The translations under genes and the position numbers were made by a program. The notes beneath the pieces are model-generated. The model worked only from the letters and a program-made list of their open reading frames with translations. It was not told the origin of the DNA and ran no database searches. Below, one piece after another: positions 35,150-46,279 of a stretch of DNA of 64,000 bases; the stretch's first letter is position 1; each line of letters begins with the position of its first letter. Source of the DNA: Diabrotica undecimpunctata (Eukaryota > Arthropoda > Insecta > Coleoptera > Chrysomelidae); assembly GCF_040954645.1 (NCBI RefSeq), contig NC_092803.1:68792427-68856426 (forward strand), given 5' to 3'.

Positions 35150-35655
35150 AGTTTCATCGTTTTGGCCGATATCTCTTTCAATATACAAATCAACTGCAAT
35201 TAATTAGCAATACAATATGCCGCCAAAACGGGCCCTGTGCCCCTTTTCATTGCCGACGTATAGCTATGGCTATGCTAGTGTTACCGTGAAGTCAGCATAT
35301 CCATTGTTCCCGGAAACGGTTGCTGCAATAAGTTGTTGCTTGGCGTAAAACGTCAGCAAACAATTGGCAATCAATTCCTAGGGTTTTATTTTTTTCTTTT
35401 TAACGTTTTTGGCCGATATCTCGATTTTTCCGGAGATGACTTTTTTTGCTAAGGTTTGAGGGGGTAGTTGGAGACTGGTCAATGTACCAATCAATAGCGA
35501 TTAATTAGCAATAAAATATGCCGCTAAGATGGACTTTGTAGTCTTAATCATTGCCGAGATTCAGCTATGACCATGCTTGCTTTGCCGTAAAGTTAGTATA
35601 ATCATTGGTTCTTGAAAGCGGTTGAAGCAATAAATTTTTTCTTGGCGTAGTAAAG
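35150..35655. repeat. Diverged tandem duplication of a non-coding unit
   Basis: Two adjacent copies lie at about 35155-35365 and 35400-35650. They share ordered blocks: TTTTGGCCGATATCTC, ATTAATTAGCAATA, AATATGCCGC, CATTGCCGA, AGCTATG, GCGGTTG or ACGGTTG, GCAATAA and TTGGCGTA. Identity is clearly below that of a recent copy. No coding content is seen, and its nature is unknown. Confidence 0.7.
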
Positions 35656-36114
35656 ATGCCAGAATGTACTTTCTGACTAAGGAATAAGGTAACAAATATC
35701 CAAGAGAAGTAGAATATGGTTTTCTCCTGAAAAAAGGAAGAGCAGAACAGTTTTTTTCAGTAGTTATATTAATTTTGCGTTAGTAATATATTTATTACCT
35801 ATTCGAGCCGATAAAAACGCTGAATTGGTATTATTTATTAAATTATTCCCAGGTGTGAAATTAAAGAAAAAATTGTTGAAACATAAAATTATATTAGCTG
35901 ACAGGGAATTTAAACCATAGACAGACAAATTCAACAAAATAAACACTTAAATTAGGAAAATAAAGAGAACTTAATGCCTTTTATGTAGTTTGTGTTTCAT
36001 TCACAGTTTCCTTCCCTAGCGTAAATTTCCAGCTCAGCCACTGGTTTGTCCTTGTTTTACTTCTTACTAGAAGGAATTACATATCTAGAAATATGTTTAA
36101 ACACTATTATACTA
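35656..36114. other. Spacer, no gene
   Basis: AT-rich; nothing recognised. Confidence 0.35.
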
Positions 36115-37520
36115 GATGGTCTGATAAGTAACCTCCTTTGAAATAAAAAACATGTTTTTTCAGAAAAGTAAATTCTTTTATTGTATTCGATGTAGTGTTC
36201 TTTTAGCGATACATTCATTTTTTTCGAATCCTGAGAAAACTAATACAATTTTTGAAAAATTTAGACGCAGTATGAAAGATTATATTACTACCGGGGGCCG
36301 AAAGTCCCTTAGAATAAACAAAAAGTTTTTTTGAATGAGATAATTGAAATTAAAAATCACACTAAATTTTCTCTTTTTTTTCACCCCTGTAACTTATTAA
36401 AATAAACATTATAGAAGTTTTCAGCGACTTTCGGCACTCAGTAATAATGTAATCTTACAATCTGCGTTTAAATTTTTCCACATTGCAGCCATTCCAGTGA
36501 CTTTCCAACTTTTTTATGCCGTCCGAATATGATCTTGGAAGCTCTGCAAAATAGGTGTTTGTTTTTTCGATTATCTCTTCATTGGAGCTGAATTAATTAT
36601 TTACGAACCATGTCTTCCCATTTGAAAACACATAATAATCGGAGGGGGTCAAATCAGGAAAATAAGCCGCCAAATAAGGAAAATAATAATAAAAATTAGC
36701 AAATCCAAGCTCAAATAATGAATTTTTGCCATCGACATAAAGCTCTTGTGAGTAGGTGCATTGGCTTAGAGCAACAACAACTTTCCCTTCTGCATATGGG
36801 GACGTTTCTCACTGAGTTCCTACTTCAGTTTGTCCAATAATGCACAATAATATTGGCTATCAATAGTTTTATCTTTTTCAAGATAGTCAATTAAAATTAT
36901 ACCTTTGGAATCCCAACATACAGCGGCCTTGATCTTTCCGACCGGCTGATCGACTCTTGGCCGCTTCGGAGCACGTTTGCCAACTTCAGTCCCCTGCCCT
37001 GCGTTCATTATATTCTCCGGTGTATAGTAATGGATCCAGGTTTCATCAACACTGCTGAGAATTGGTTACACGATCATGTTTTTCGTCAATGGTCAGCAAG
37101 TGCGGCATTCATCGGCAGGATAATTTTTCATATTCAAAACTTCGTTCAGAATATGGCTAGTGCGCTCTTTATTAATACCTTGTGGCCTCTGCCAATTTAT
37201 GTACCTTCATTGTGCGATCAGCTAGAACCATTTCGTCGAGTTTCTTCACATTTTTTGATGTAACTGCGTAGGTTTCTTTTATTTCCTTCCCCGTGTTATT
37301 TCTCAAATAATACTGTTTAATGAGAGATCGAAAATCGGTTTTCTCTATATGCGTAATTTTACCAAACACGTTAACTTTATGCAGCTGTCAAAAATATACG
37401 AATGGTCGCGTCGCGCTAAAATTTGACATGTATGTCTAAATAGGTTAGACTTTCTAGAACTAATGTTTTTGTGAGATCGCAGTGCCCCAATCGGCAAAGG
37501 AGGTTACCTATCAGACAACC
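36115..37520 (-). mobile_element. mariner transposon, decayed
   Basis: Inverted ends match: GGTCTGATAAGTAACCTCC at the left and GGAGGTTACCTATCAGACA at the right, about 1.4 kb apart, the usual mariner size. Minus-strand coding pieces are the N-terminus (37369-37172, FRSLIKQYYLRNNTGKEIKE), a middle with VCWDSKGIILIDYLEKDKTI (the first Asp box is intact) and a 3' part reading PDLTPSDYYVF (the last Asp box). Frame breaks between them make it a pseudogene. A TA lies at 36113-36114. Confidence 0.85.
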
Positions 37521-39327
37521 AAAATATAATTGCAAATAATGAATTGGAATTTGAATTGAATACAACTGCATTTAAAATTTGTACTTATTTATTAAATAAA
37601 TTACAAATAACAAGTAATTCAAATTATTGGCAACAAGTAGAATACTTAACAGTTCTTCCATAAAGTTGTTGTAGAGGTCTATTATTCATAATAAGCAACT
37701 GCTTTTTGATGTTGTATATATGCTTCAGTGTGTTATACTACAAAAAGTAAAGGCAGATTAAAAAAATAGAAAATATTTTGTAGTGTGGCTAATTATCATT
37801 GTTTAATAAATATATGATAAGTTAATAAAAATGTCAATGACAGATAGGTTTGAAAGGCACGAAATAACAAAGGAAAATAAATACAAAACAGTTAAAAGTA
37901 TTACGTTTACATAATTGTATGTATTGAACCTGTCAGTCGGGAATTAAGTGAAGTACATCTAATTAAATTAATTTTATTTAATTTACTCGCCTACAAAATA
38001 AACTCACTAAATAACAAATATCTTATTAATAATTATATATACACTAATATTTATCACCGACAATAATATGGGTCACTTACAAAAACCCTTGTCTTTAGAC
38101 AAGTTTTTGTCTTTTCAAAGAGTGTCGAGAAAAGTATTTTCTCCTTGAACATTTCTAGAACCATTCTAAAACATTCGCTAGAACATTTGTTGTAGAGTTT
38201 CATCGAAGATACGAATGACGAATCAGCACTTTAATACGAGATTAAAGAAAATTACAGATAAGGAATTCCAGAACTTTGCTGTCAAAGTGGTTAATTCGAC
38301 TTCTAAAATTACTGTTACTCCAGGGCCGCAATTGGAGCATTGTGACTCATAACAGTATGAAGGGTGTTTCATCTAGAGAACACCTTATATTGGATTTTTC
38401 TCTGAAATTAATCGAATATGAAATACGAACATCACGATAAGTTTGCTATCACTTCTGTCAAAACATAAAGTTGTTTTGGTTTGTGTTGAACCAATTTGTT
38501 GAATTTTAATGCTAGTAGTTAACAGTTTTATATTAGAAATAAGTTACAAAGAAGGTGGTTTTCCTGGAAGTTCCGACTTCTTTTATAAATTTCTAATTTA
38601 GATACAGATAATCAAAATAATGTACACAACTGAGAGGGAAACATAGTGTAATATAATATGTAAACATCCTTTACGTTGACAGCTCATGAAAACAATACCA
38701 AAACAGCTAGACCAGAAACTAGGTATTTAATAGTGCATATTTAAACCACGACACAAATATGCTTTATGTCCACATATTAAAATCACTAAAGGGAGCTACA
38801 TATGAAGCCTTGGAAATAAAGAACGGACGAATAAATAAGAGCATATTATGAAGTGATGAACTTGAACAACAAACAAATAAAGCGACGCTTATAAATGTCG
38901 CGATTAAAGAATTTTTAAAAGAATAGTTATACCCGAAAAACCAAATATGAAAACGAAGAAAGAAGTGGAATCATGTCTAGGTGGAAGCAAATCTTCGGAG
39001 ACTTGGAAATACACACGAAATCTAATTCGAAATAGTAAACAATTTAGTAAATATTTTAAAACAATAAAATTTACAGATTGTTTTTAACATATTTATCTGA
39101 TATCTGATAAAAAGATGATTCTGCATAATATTAAAATATTCTTTCGAAAGCACATTCATGTGTTAGTGTATAACAGTGACAGAAGAAAACATTCATCAGC
39201 GATCTCAGGATGGTGGTCGATTTGTCACTACAATCTAATCATGATGATTAATATTATTATAAATTCATAATAATTATCACCTGAGAAAAAATAGTAGATA
39301 CTTAAAGAAAATAATAAGTTATTTTAC
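37521..39327. other. Spacer or 3' part of carbonic anhydrase gene, nothing recognised
   Basis: A last carbonic anhydrase exon (with the expected NYRPxQ-type motif) should lie on the minus strand somewhere left of 39328. I could not find it here. A short plus-strand stretch near 38800-38930 (EIKNGRINKSIL, ATLINVAIKEFLKE) may be an old LINE scrap. A hairpin-like CTTGTCTTTAGACAAG lies near 38090. Confidence 0.35.
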
Positions 39328-39558
39328 CTGTTTTTGTCCAATTTTTACGCGTTGCGTAAAAACTGTCCAAAGTGCGGCTTCGTTACAAGCTGGTGTAGTC
39401 AACGATCCTTCATAATAAAAATATGATTTCTTATTTTCTGGAAGGAAAGCGGCCAATGCGATTGGTTTATCTAGTTGGACTGGACGCCTTATATCTTCGG
39501 TTATATTCGGCAAAGCTCTTACAATTGATTCATATGCAGGGTTTGCATCTAAAGATAA
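39328..39558 (-). CDS. Alpha-carbonic anhydrase, fourth recognised exon
   Basis: This is a minus-strand exon of 77 codons, phase 0 at both ends, with a T-run and AG acceptor at its right and a GTAAAA donor at its left. It encodes the C-terminal core of an alpha-carbonic anhydrase: AYESIVRALPNI, KPIALAAFLPENKKSYFYYE, then GSLTTPACNEAALWTVF. The LTTP motif carries the Thr (Thr199 in human CA II numbering) that orients the zinc-bound hydroxide. The following Cys-Asn-Glu variant is common in insect and secreted forms. No stop is reached, so at least one more exon (usually LExFR...NYRPxQ) is missing. Confidence 0.92.
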
Positions 39559-39600
39559 CTAAAAAAAAATATTTCAATTATAATAATCTAGTTTTTTGTG

Positions 39601-41933
39601 TAGGGGAGAGTAGTACACAGTACACAATGAGACATGGTACACAATAAGAGATTCTAATTTTTTTTAATTTGCCGCCAAGTTTCAATTCTGCAACCAACAT
39701 TATCTCAGAAATGTCATTTTACAGCGCCAGTTAAAATACCACCATTTTATTCGTGACCTCGTAAAAGTTACAGTGATAAACTGTTTAATTAAGGTAATAA
39801 GTTACTATTTATATAGTTTTGTTGACTTAGTATTAGTACTATATGTTGATTTGTGTCCATTTGCAAGTGTATGCGTGTTCCACAGTTAAGTTAGTCTAAC
39901 CTCAAATAGTCGTGTCTCAAAACTAAAAATTAAATATGATTATTTGCATTTGTTTACAACAATGATACTTGGTACACAATGAGACACCGTAGTACAACAG
40001 CAGTGCAGAAACCTAAGAAAGTCATGGCGGAGAAAGGTGTAAAACGGCTGAATAGTTGTACTAGCGGTGAAAGGAGTATTCTTATTACTACATGTGTAAT
40101 TATATATGCAAATGGTACGTTTCTGCCTCCTGTTATGGTTTTTCCAAGGAAATATTATAAGGAGCATATGACACAAGGAGCTCCACCTGACACACTGGGT
40201 TTGGAAAATCCAAGTGGATGGATGAATAACTAGTTGTTTGTCGACGTTATAAAACATTTCATCAAGTTTAGCAACAGTTCAATTGAAAATCATTCCATAC
40301 TGATCTACGAAAATCATGAGAGTTACGTAACATATCAAGTTGTTCAACTGGCAAAGGATAATGGTGTAATCATACTGACTCTGCCTCCACATTGTAGTAA
40401 CAAACTGCAACCCCTTCATGTTTCAATTTTCTCTCCCTTTAAAGCGTATTACAATACCGCTATAGACTCATGGTTGCTGAACCATCCTGGTAAACCTATT
40501 TCAATATACCAGATAGCACAATGTGTAGGAGAGGCACATATGAAAGCATTAACACCTACTAATATTCTGTCATCATCATCATTATCTTGGTGCTACAGCC
40601 CTTAGAGGGCCTCGACCTTCTCAAGCTTTCTACGCCATTCTATTCTGTCCCTCGCTTGCATTTTCCAGTTGCCGACTCCGATCTTCTCGGCATCTTGTGT
40701 TACCCCGTCCATCCACCTCAGCTTTGGTCTGTCTAGGTTTTAATAAACAGGAATTTTGGGAACGGGAAACGGGAAACAAATGAAACTGAACAGCCAAATC
40801 CACAAACAGAGTCAAAAGAAATGTCTAGTGTGCTTTCCAATCAAGTAATATCATCCTCATCGAAGACACCTGAAAATCAAGAAGTATCCCCACCAATGAC
40901 ACCTGAAAACCCGATAATGTCTCAAAACTCTAAGTCAATAGCATCATCTGCGAATTCAAGTTCTTTCATCTCCCCTCATGAGGATTTCCTAAAGCAGAAA
41001 AGAGAAAAGGTGTGAAGGCAAGGAAAACTAAAACTAAAAAGAGTGTAATTTTAACTAACACACCTGACTTGGATTAGTTAAAACCGCAAGCAACAACCAA
41101 AAAAATGACTCCTCAGAATAATAAACGAATTAAAGTCAATTTAAATAAGGTAAGCGGCTCAGCACCAAAGCAGAAAAAAAATAAACGAAGTGATAGCACT
41201 TCATCCGAGGAGAGTGAAGAACTAACAATTACGATGATTCTTCTGGCGATGAATGTGAAAATTTACAGTTGGAAGACGATTATGGCATTGATGATAGTAC
41301 AGAAATTTCCATTGATAGTTTTGTATTAGTGAAATTTGAAAACAATATATTTTATGTTGCTAAAGTTCTCAAGACATTAGACGATAATGAATTTAAAGTG
41401 TCATTTTTAAGAAAAAGTGGTAAGCTTCAAGGCTGCTTATCCATTCGTTGAAGACATTGCTGCAGTATAAGGTTAGAGGTTGTATCAATGCTACCAAAAC
41501 CAAAAAATTTAGATCAAAAAAATAAGCGCCTTGCATCTTATTTCAAATTTGATGTAAAGTTTGACAGTATTAAGATCCGTTAAAATTTTCTTTCATTTCA
41601 ATTTTTCTAGTGTACCTGTAATATTGCTATTTTCAATAATAAAGACTACACTCTATGTATTTACTTTAACAAATTATTGAAATAATACCACTTGACTCAT
41701 TGTGTACCACCACTTGACTCATTGTGTACCACCAATGATACACAATGAGACGAATGTAGATGGTTAGAAAAATAATCATAGATTTTGTTTCTTCACTCAT
41801 AAGAAGATATATTATATTGAGGAAATAATCATATTGATGCCTGGTTAACTCAGTTTGTAGACAAATTCAAAAATGTCAATGTGAGAAATAAAAATGTGTT
41901 TTTTGTCTCATTGTGTACTATCCTCCCCTAATC
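39601..41933 (+). mobile_element. pogo-like (DDE_1) DNA transposon with nested LINE
   Basis: Ends match in inverse: TAGGGGAGAGTAGTACACAG at the left and GTACTATCCTCCCCTA at the right, followed inward by repeated TACACAATGAGAC motifs. The transposase core reads AEKGVKRLNSCTSGERSILI, PPVMVFPRKYY, ILIYENHESY (normally LDNHeSH), LTLPPHCSNKLQPLHVSIF and FKAYYNTAIDSWL. These are the marks of pogo/jerky-type DDE_1 transposases. The catalytic Asp of DNH is Glu here, there is one stop at about 40231, and the N-terminal CENP-B-type DNA-binding domain is missing. Later frames (DSFVLVKFENNIFYVAKVLK) belong to its C-terminus. It sits in the carbonic anhydrase intron, opposite strand. Confidence 0.85.
40572..40733 (-). 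mobile_element. LINE 3' end inserted in the pogo transposase
   Basis: The minus strand reads PKLRWMDGVTQDAEKIGVGN, then WKMQARDRIEWRRKLEKVEA, a stop and a (GAT)n-type tail. It splits the pogo text TNILS and RF..TGI exactly. TCTGTC flanks it on both sides (40566-40571 and 40728-40733), a plausible target duplication. It is a strongly 5'-truncated LINE copy. Confidence 0.82.
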
Positions 41934-42790
41934 ACTTTGTTCAGATAATTAATATAATTATTATAGTTACTACTTTTTTATTTAAAATTTAAAGTAAACC
42001 TCTTCCTGAAACGTATTATAAAACGAAATCTATTTTTATTTATCTAATAACTCATTTGTAATGCTTTCGTTCATTTCATCTATCTCTCTCTAACTATATA
42101 CTCACATTTCCGTCTAGTGAGTGAATGAATAATAAATAATTATAAAGAATAATAATAAAGAATGAACTAAATGTCAATTGTATATTCAGAAACTAAAAAT
42201 TATAATATTTTACTGAACAACAAAGAGTCGAAGATCGCTCAAGTCCAAGCAACAGGATTAATTATCATCATCATCACCGCCGTTTAATCCCTGCACTTCT
42301 ATTTCCATTGTTTTATTTTCATAAACTTTTTTTATATCTTTGATTATTTTTAATCTTCTTCTTTCTCTGTATGGGGTGAAATTCCGTGTTAAGATTGTCC
42401 TCATTATTTTCCTTAAAGAGTCCTACGGTCTCAACCGTAAGAATCGGCCTTTTTTTCGAGCAGGTGTGTGTATGTTCCCTTAAACTGAAATGCCATAACA
42501 TCCACCTCGTGTCACAACATTTTTAAAATTTAATATTTTTAATATGTAATCTAAGGGTTATTTTACCTTGCTGTTTGGCTAGTTTGAACTACTTTTTTAG
42601 ACGTAAGTATTTACCACATTTTTAATATCAGTCAACATTTTACTTTTAATTTCACTAAATTTATTAATTATTTTAACGTGTAAATACTTATTTCTAGGTT
42701 TTTACTGATGATGGTTTGATAGGACCGCAAATGTTCTGAAAATGTTAATCCTTTAATAATTTAAATTTTTAATAAATTCTATACCATTAT
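41934..42790. other. Carbonic anhydrase intron, mostly unrecognised
   Basis: AT-rich. Near 42265 ATCATCATCATCACCGCCG looks like the inverted tail of a LINE or SINE. Near 42708, CTGATGATGGTTTGATAGGA then CCGCAAATGTTCTG resembles the 3' wording of Penelope-type or similar repeats. Neither is secure. Confidence 0.35.
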
Positions 42791-44933
42791 ATTGCCCAGC
42801 TAAGGAAAAGTGCCGTAAGTCCAAAAATATTGAATATTTAGTTCAATCATGCAGAATTCAATGGGCTACACAAAATTGCCGTATCTCCAACAGTGATTGA
42901 GATATAAAATAATCTTTTGCAGTATCTGCATAAAAAGTTTCAAAATAGTGAGCAAGACTGCCGTAAGTATAATAGACTAACCAAGAATGCAGTAACTCCT
43001 TTCCACATACTGCGTTTATGCTTAGTAAACTGGACTTAATGCAGTCTTGCTTAGTGGTTGTTTAAACAGCTGATGTACATACTGCATTTTATTTATGTAA
43101 ACTGTAAATTAGGAAATTATGTTTGTAGCACACGAGTTTGCTGATAACTTGCTGTGTTCAGTTTAGGTTATATTAAGCCAATATTTGTTTTGTTGCAGTG
43201 GTGAATAAAGTATATAAATTACCTTTAGTTAATTTTTGTTTTGGAATATGAGTGCTTCAAAGTTTAATACCGTGTCAACTCGTTCTGAAATTATTGTAAA
43301 CTTGGCTCTAAAAAGCACCAAGACTGACACAAGAGTTAAACAAGATGAGAAATTAGCTAATTTTACCTACAAAATGTCCTTTCAGTGATTTATTAGAAGC
43401 TAATGAAGGACCTTAACCATCCAGCTCCACTGTAACGTTGTCAGATAATGTTGGAGATGCGATATTACCTGACAATATAATTCAACAGGTAACAGAAAAC
43501 CATATACTAGTTTATGACCTTAATGCAAATACACTTTTATCACGTCCACTGGAAGAATTTGATGTTGGTAAGTCTGTTTATTTAGAATCACATGTCATAC
43601 TAACCTCCAAGTTATAGATGTACCAGAAGTATTTAAGAATCTATTTACAAATCTGGTCCAACTAAACAATGATAATACAAACTTGAAAGAAGATAGGTTT
43701 GAAACCAGCCTGGAAAAAAGCAAAAAGCTTAAAGATAAAGAAATGAAAATATTTCATGCAGTAAAACACATACCGTGTGAAAACGCTGATGCTTTTTGTA
43801 AAAAAAAGTGTGGCCAGAAAATTACTGCAGAAAGAAGAGAGTTTATAAACAAAAAGTTTTGGAAAATGGCGTGGTCTGAACGTAGGCATTTCATTTTGAC
43901 ATCATGTGATAAGGTTGATGTTAAACGAAGAAGAAATAAAAACAACGAAACAAAAAGGCGATCACTATCTATTCAATACAAACTAAAATATTGCTCTGAC
44001 ATTACACAAGAGGTTTGTAAGAGTTTTTTCCTCACCACATTAGGCTTTAAGAAAAATAATGACAGGTTTGTGCATTACACACTCACAAACACTCCTAAAA
44101 GTGCATTAACTCCACCTAGTGATAAGAGAGGAAGACAGCCATCAAAAAATAAAAAACCCCATCACATAATCATCGAACACATCGAATCGTTTCATCTCAT
44201 GATTTCCCATTACAGACGGGAGTATGCTCCAAATGTGCGCTATCATCCAGGTGATGTTAATTATGAATGAAGCACAGTGAGTTCGTCAAAAAATTTCCGG
44301 AGTATAAAAGGAACGTATCATATGATTTATACAAGCGAATCGTAAAGGAACAACATATACTATTTGCACAACTAGGACACGAGGAGTGCGAAAAATGTGA
44401 GCAGTTTACTCTTCATGCAAACAAAAAAGAAAGATCAAATAATGTAATATGTTTTTCAAGTGACATGCAGAAGGTTATCATGTTGCCAAGATTTGACATG
44501 TTCAAAAAAGTATTATTTATAAAGCGATTGGTAGCCTATCATGAAACCTTTGCACCTCTAGGAAGAAAAAGTAATGAAAAAGTTCACTCCATGTTGTGGC
44601 ATGAAGGAATTTCAGGCCGCAATAAAGAAGACAATGTTAGTGCGTTGTACATGTTTTTAAAACAACACCGAGATGTTGAAAAAGTTATTATTTGGTTAGA
44701 CAACTGCTCTTTCCAAAACAAAAACTGGTGTCTTTACACATTTTTAGTGTATATAATAAATTCTAATGACATTGCAGCTAATGTAATATTTTTAAACAAT
44801 TTCCAACCTGGTCATTCATTTATGAGTGCAGTCAGTTTCCACCATCAAGTAAAGCAATCATTAAAGGCTATCATTAAAGCAATGATAAAATCCTACTACT
44901 GTTACTTACTGCACTTTTCCTTAGCTGGGCAGT
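42791..44933 (+). mobile_element. TIR DNA transposon with DUF7869-like transposase ORFs
   Basis: Matched inverted ends of about 30 bases flank a 2.1-kb unit: ATTGCCCAGCTAAGGAAAAG, TGCCGTAAGT at the left and the inverse ACTTACTGCACTTTTCC, TTAGCTGGGCAGT at the right. The first 200 bases repeat short variants of GCCGTAAGT (near 42812, 42879, 42960 and 42991), which could be transposase-binding sites. The coding part (from about 43248) holds two open frames described separately. The superfamily is uncertain; related proteins are widespread in insect genomes as unnamed transposon proteins. It lies in the carbonic anhydrase intron on the opposite strand. Confidence 0.78.
43683..44270 (+). pseudogene. 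Transposase-like protein, N-terminal frame
   Basis: A 195-residue basic frame. It has KKKCGQKITAERREFINKKF, then ...HFILTSCDKVDVKRRRNK, KYCSDITQEVCKSFFLTTLG, RGRQPSKNKKP and SFHLMISHYRREYAPNVRYH. This combination (a cysteine-containing DNA-binding part, then VCK.fFL.TLG and HYrReHAPnvrYLP) marks a transposon protein family often labelled DUF7869-containing. The frame ends at a TGA that overlaps the next ATG by ATGA. The family reads straight through here, so the junction is more likely a one-base frameshift than two genes. A further broken upstream part begins MSASKFNTVSTRSE near 43248. Confidence 0.7.
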
Positions 44934-44962
44934 ATACATCAAAAGTTTTTACTTCATTGTAA
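44267..44962 (+). pseudogene. Transposase-like protein, catalytic frame, C-terminus replaced
   Basis: A 231-residue frame with LGHEECEKCEQFTLH (a Cys pair), FSSDMQKVIMLPRFDMFKK, LWHEGISGRNKEDN, VIIWLDNCSFQNKNW and NNFQPGHSFMSAVSFHHQVK. The Asp residues in SSDMQK and WLDNCS fit the first two acidic residues of an RNase H-like DDE site, though this is inferred from pattern only. After HHQVKQSLK the frame runs into the right inverted repeat and stops 29 bases outside it. The true C-terminus has therefore been deleted and the last residues are read from repeat DNA. The long open frame suggests the deletion is fairly recent. Confidence 0.7.
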
Positions 44963-45155
44963 GTACTGTATAGTATGCAGCCAACCACTTGGTTTTTCTC
45001 TTTTAATTTTTCAGAATATTATTATTTGAATTTTAAACAAAGTTACATTTTCGTTCATTCTTCATTAGTCATTCTGTATAGTTGCAGAACTTTTACCTAC
45101 AACACCTATTATTTATCGGAATTATTTAATTATTAATTTGGTAATTTGAACTTAC

Positions 45156-45261
45156 TTCCAATAAAACACCCAAAACAGCAATTCCATTAGGTCTCTTCAA
45201 CCCTTCAGCTACGCTTCCAGCAGATCTGGCGTAATGTACAAAATGTGCTTCAAGTGGATAA
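45156..45261 (-). CDS. Alpha-carbonic anhydrase, third recognised exon
   Basis: This minus-strand exon enters in phase 2 and leaves in phase 0 (GTAAGT donor). It encodes YPLEAHFVHYARSAGSVAEG and NGIAVLGVLLE. The His of EAH is the third zinc ligand (His119) and the adjacent Glu is the Glu117 that supports it. LGVLLE is the conserved strand that follows. It joins exon 52872-52998 through TA+T to make a Tyr codon and joins 39558 directly. Confidence 0.93.
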
Positions 45262-46079
45262 CTAAAATTAGGAATTGAATAGTTCTTATTGGCAAGCATG
45301 ATCAAATATAATTATGTCAAAATAAACCACCGCTGAATGTAGGTACATTTGAATACTATTATACAAAAGAGCGTTAACCCACAACAATAAAAAAAACTTT
45401 TTGTATTTTTGATAGAGATCAAATGTTGTGTTTTGCTGAAATATTTTATACGTTTTAAAACGATTTTGTCCATAAAGAAGCAGAAAATATATTAACACAG
45501 ATGACAAAGAAGTTTATGTTCACATAGTCACTGTGCGGCCTATGATTTCAAACCACGCATTAAATCAGTGTTCCTATCAGAAAAATTATTTAATTAATCT
45601 AAAACTGCAACCATTGTAAACTAATATATCCTGTATTAATCGTTTCTTAACACAGTGGCTCTTGACTCAAAAAATTTTAAGGTAAGTCCACGATTCCTTA
45701 TATTTTTCAGATATTCATTTTTTGTTAATGACTCTTAGTTTTATCGTTGATTGAAATATTGGTATATATAATATTTCAATCAACGGTGTTATGATTAGAT
45801 TATCTATACCTATTTTTTTGTATGAATAATATTTGCTTATTACATTTTTGAATAAAGTTTATGAAACAGGGTCAAAAGAGATACCAGTGTTATATTTTTA
45901 CATTTTGCAAAACTTAAAGTTCAGTCTTATTTTTTTTCACCTACGTAACTTAAAATCATTTCGGAAAATATTTCCTAAGGGTATCTATAGAAAATATAAC
46001 TTTTTATTACAAAATAATAAAACAATTACATAGCACATAAAGTAGTGTTATATGAATTCTTTTGTTTTATAAGTAGCAA
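45262..46079. other. Carbonic anhydrase intron with a perfect hairpin
   Basis: AT-rich. Two 16-base arms, CGTTGATTGAAATATT (45745-45760) and AATATTTCAATCAACG (45770-45785), form a perfect inverted repeat with a 9-base loop. It may be a tiny palindromic repeat or a hairpin made during replication. No gene is seen. Confidence 0.5.
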
Positions 46080-46265
46080 TCCAAAAAATATGCAAAAAAT
46101 GGTTAAGCCTAAAAGCAGAAACATCACTTAATGAATATAAAGGAAAGAAGTGTAAAGGTCAAAGAAGAAAAAAATTAACGTGAAAACAACAGCATTCATA
46201 TAGAGAAATAGGAGTTTCACAACCAACTGTAGTATGGAAATCATTAAGAAATATGAAAAGAAATC
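46080..46265 (+). mobile_element. Possible Tc1-like transposase N-terminal scrap
   Basis: The plus strand reads KGQRRKKLT, then a stop, and SYREIGVSQPTVVWKSLRNM. The second part resembles the second helix-turn-helix of Tc1-like transposases (iA..vgvS.sTV.r.L). It is short and broken. Confidence 0.4.
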
Positions 46266-46279
46266 GTACGGACCAGAGA

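Noticed and set aside
37521..39327. Last exon of carbonic anhydrase
   Set aside because: I looked for an NYRPxQ-type minus-strand exon with an acceptor and found none that I could defend.
43683..44962. Two overlapping genes coupled by an ATGA junction, as in bacteria
   Set aside because: The surrounding DNA is eukaryotic and the two frames form one transposase-like protein, so a one-base frameshift is more likely.
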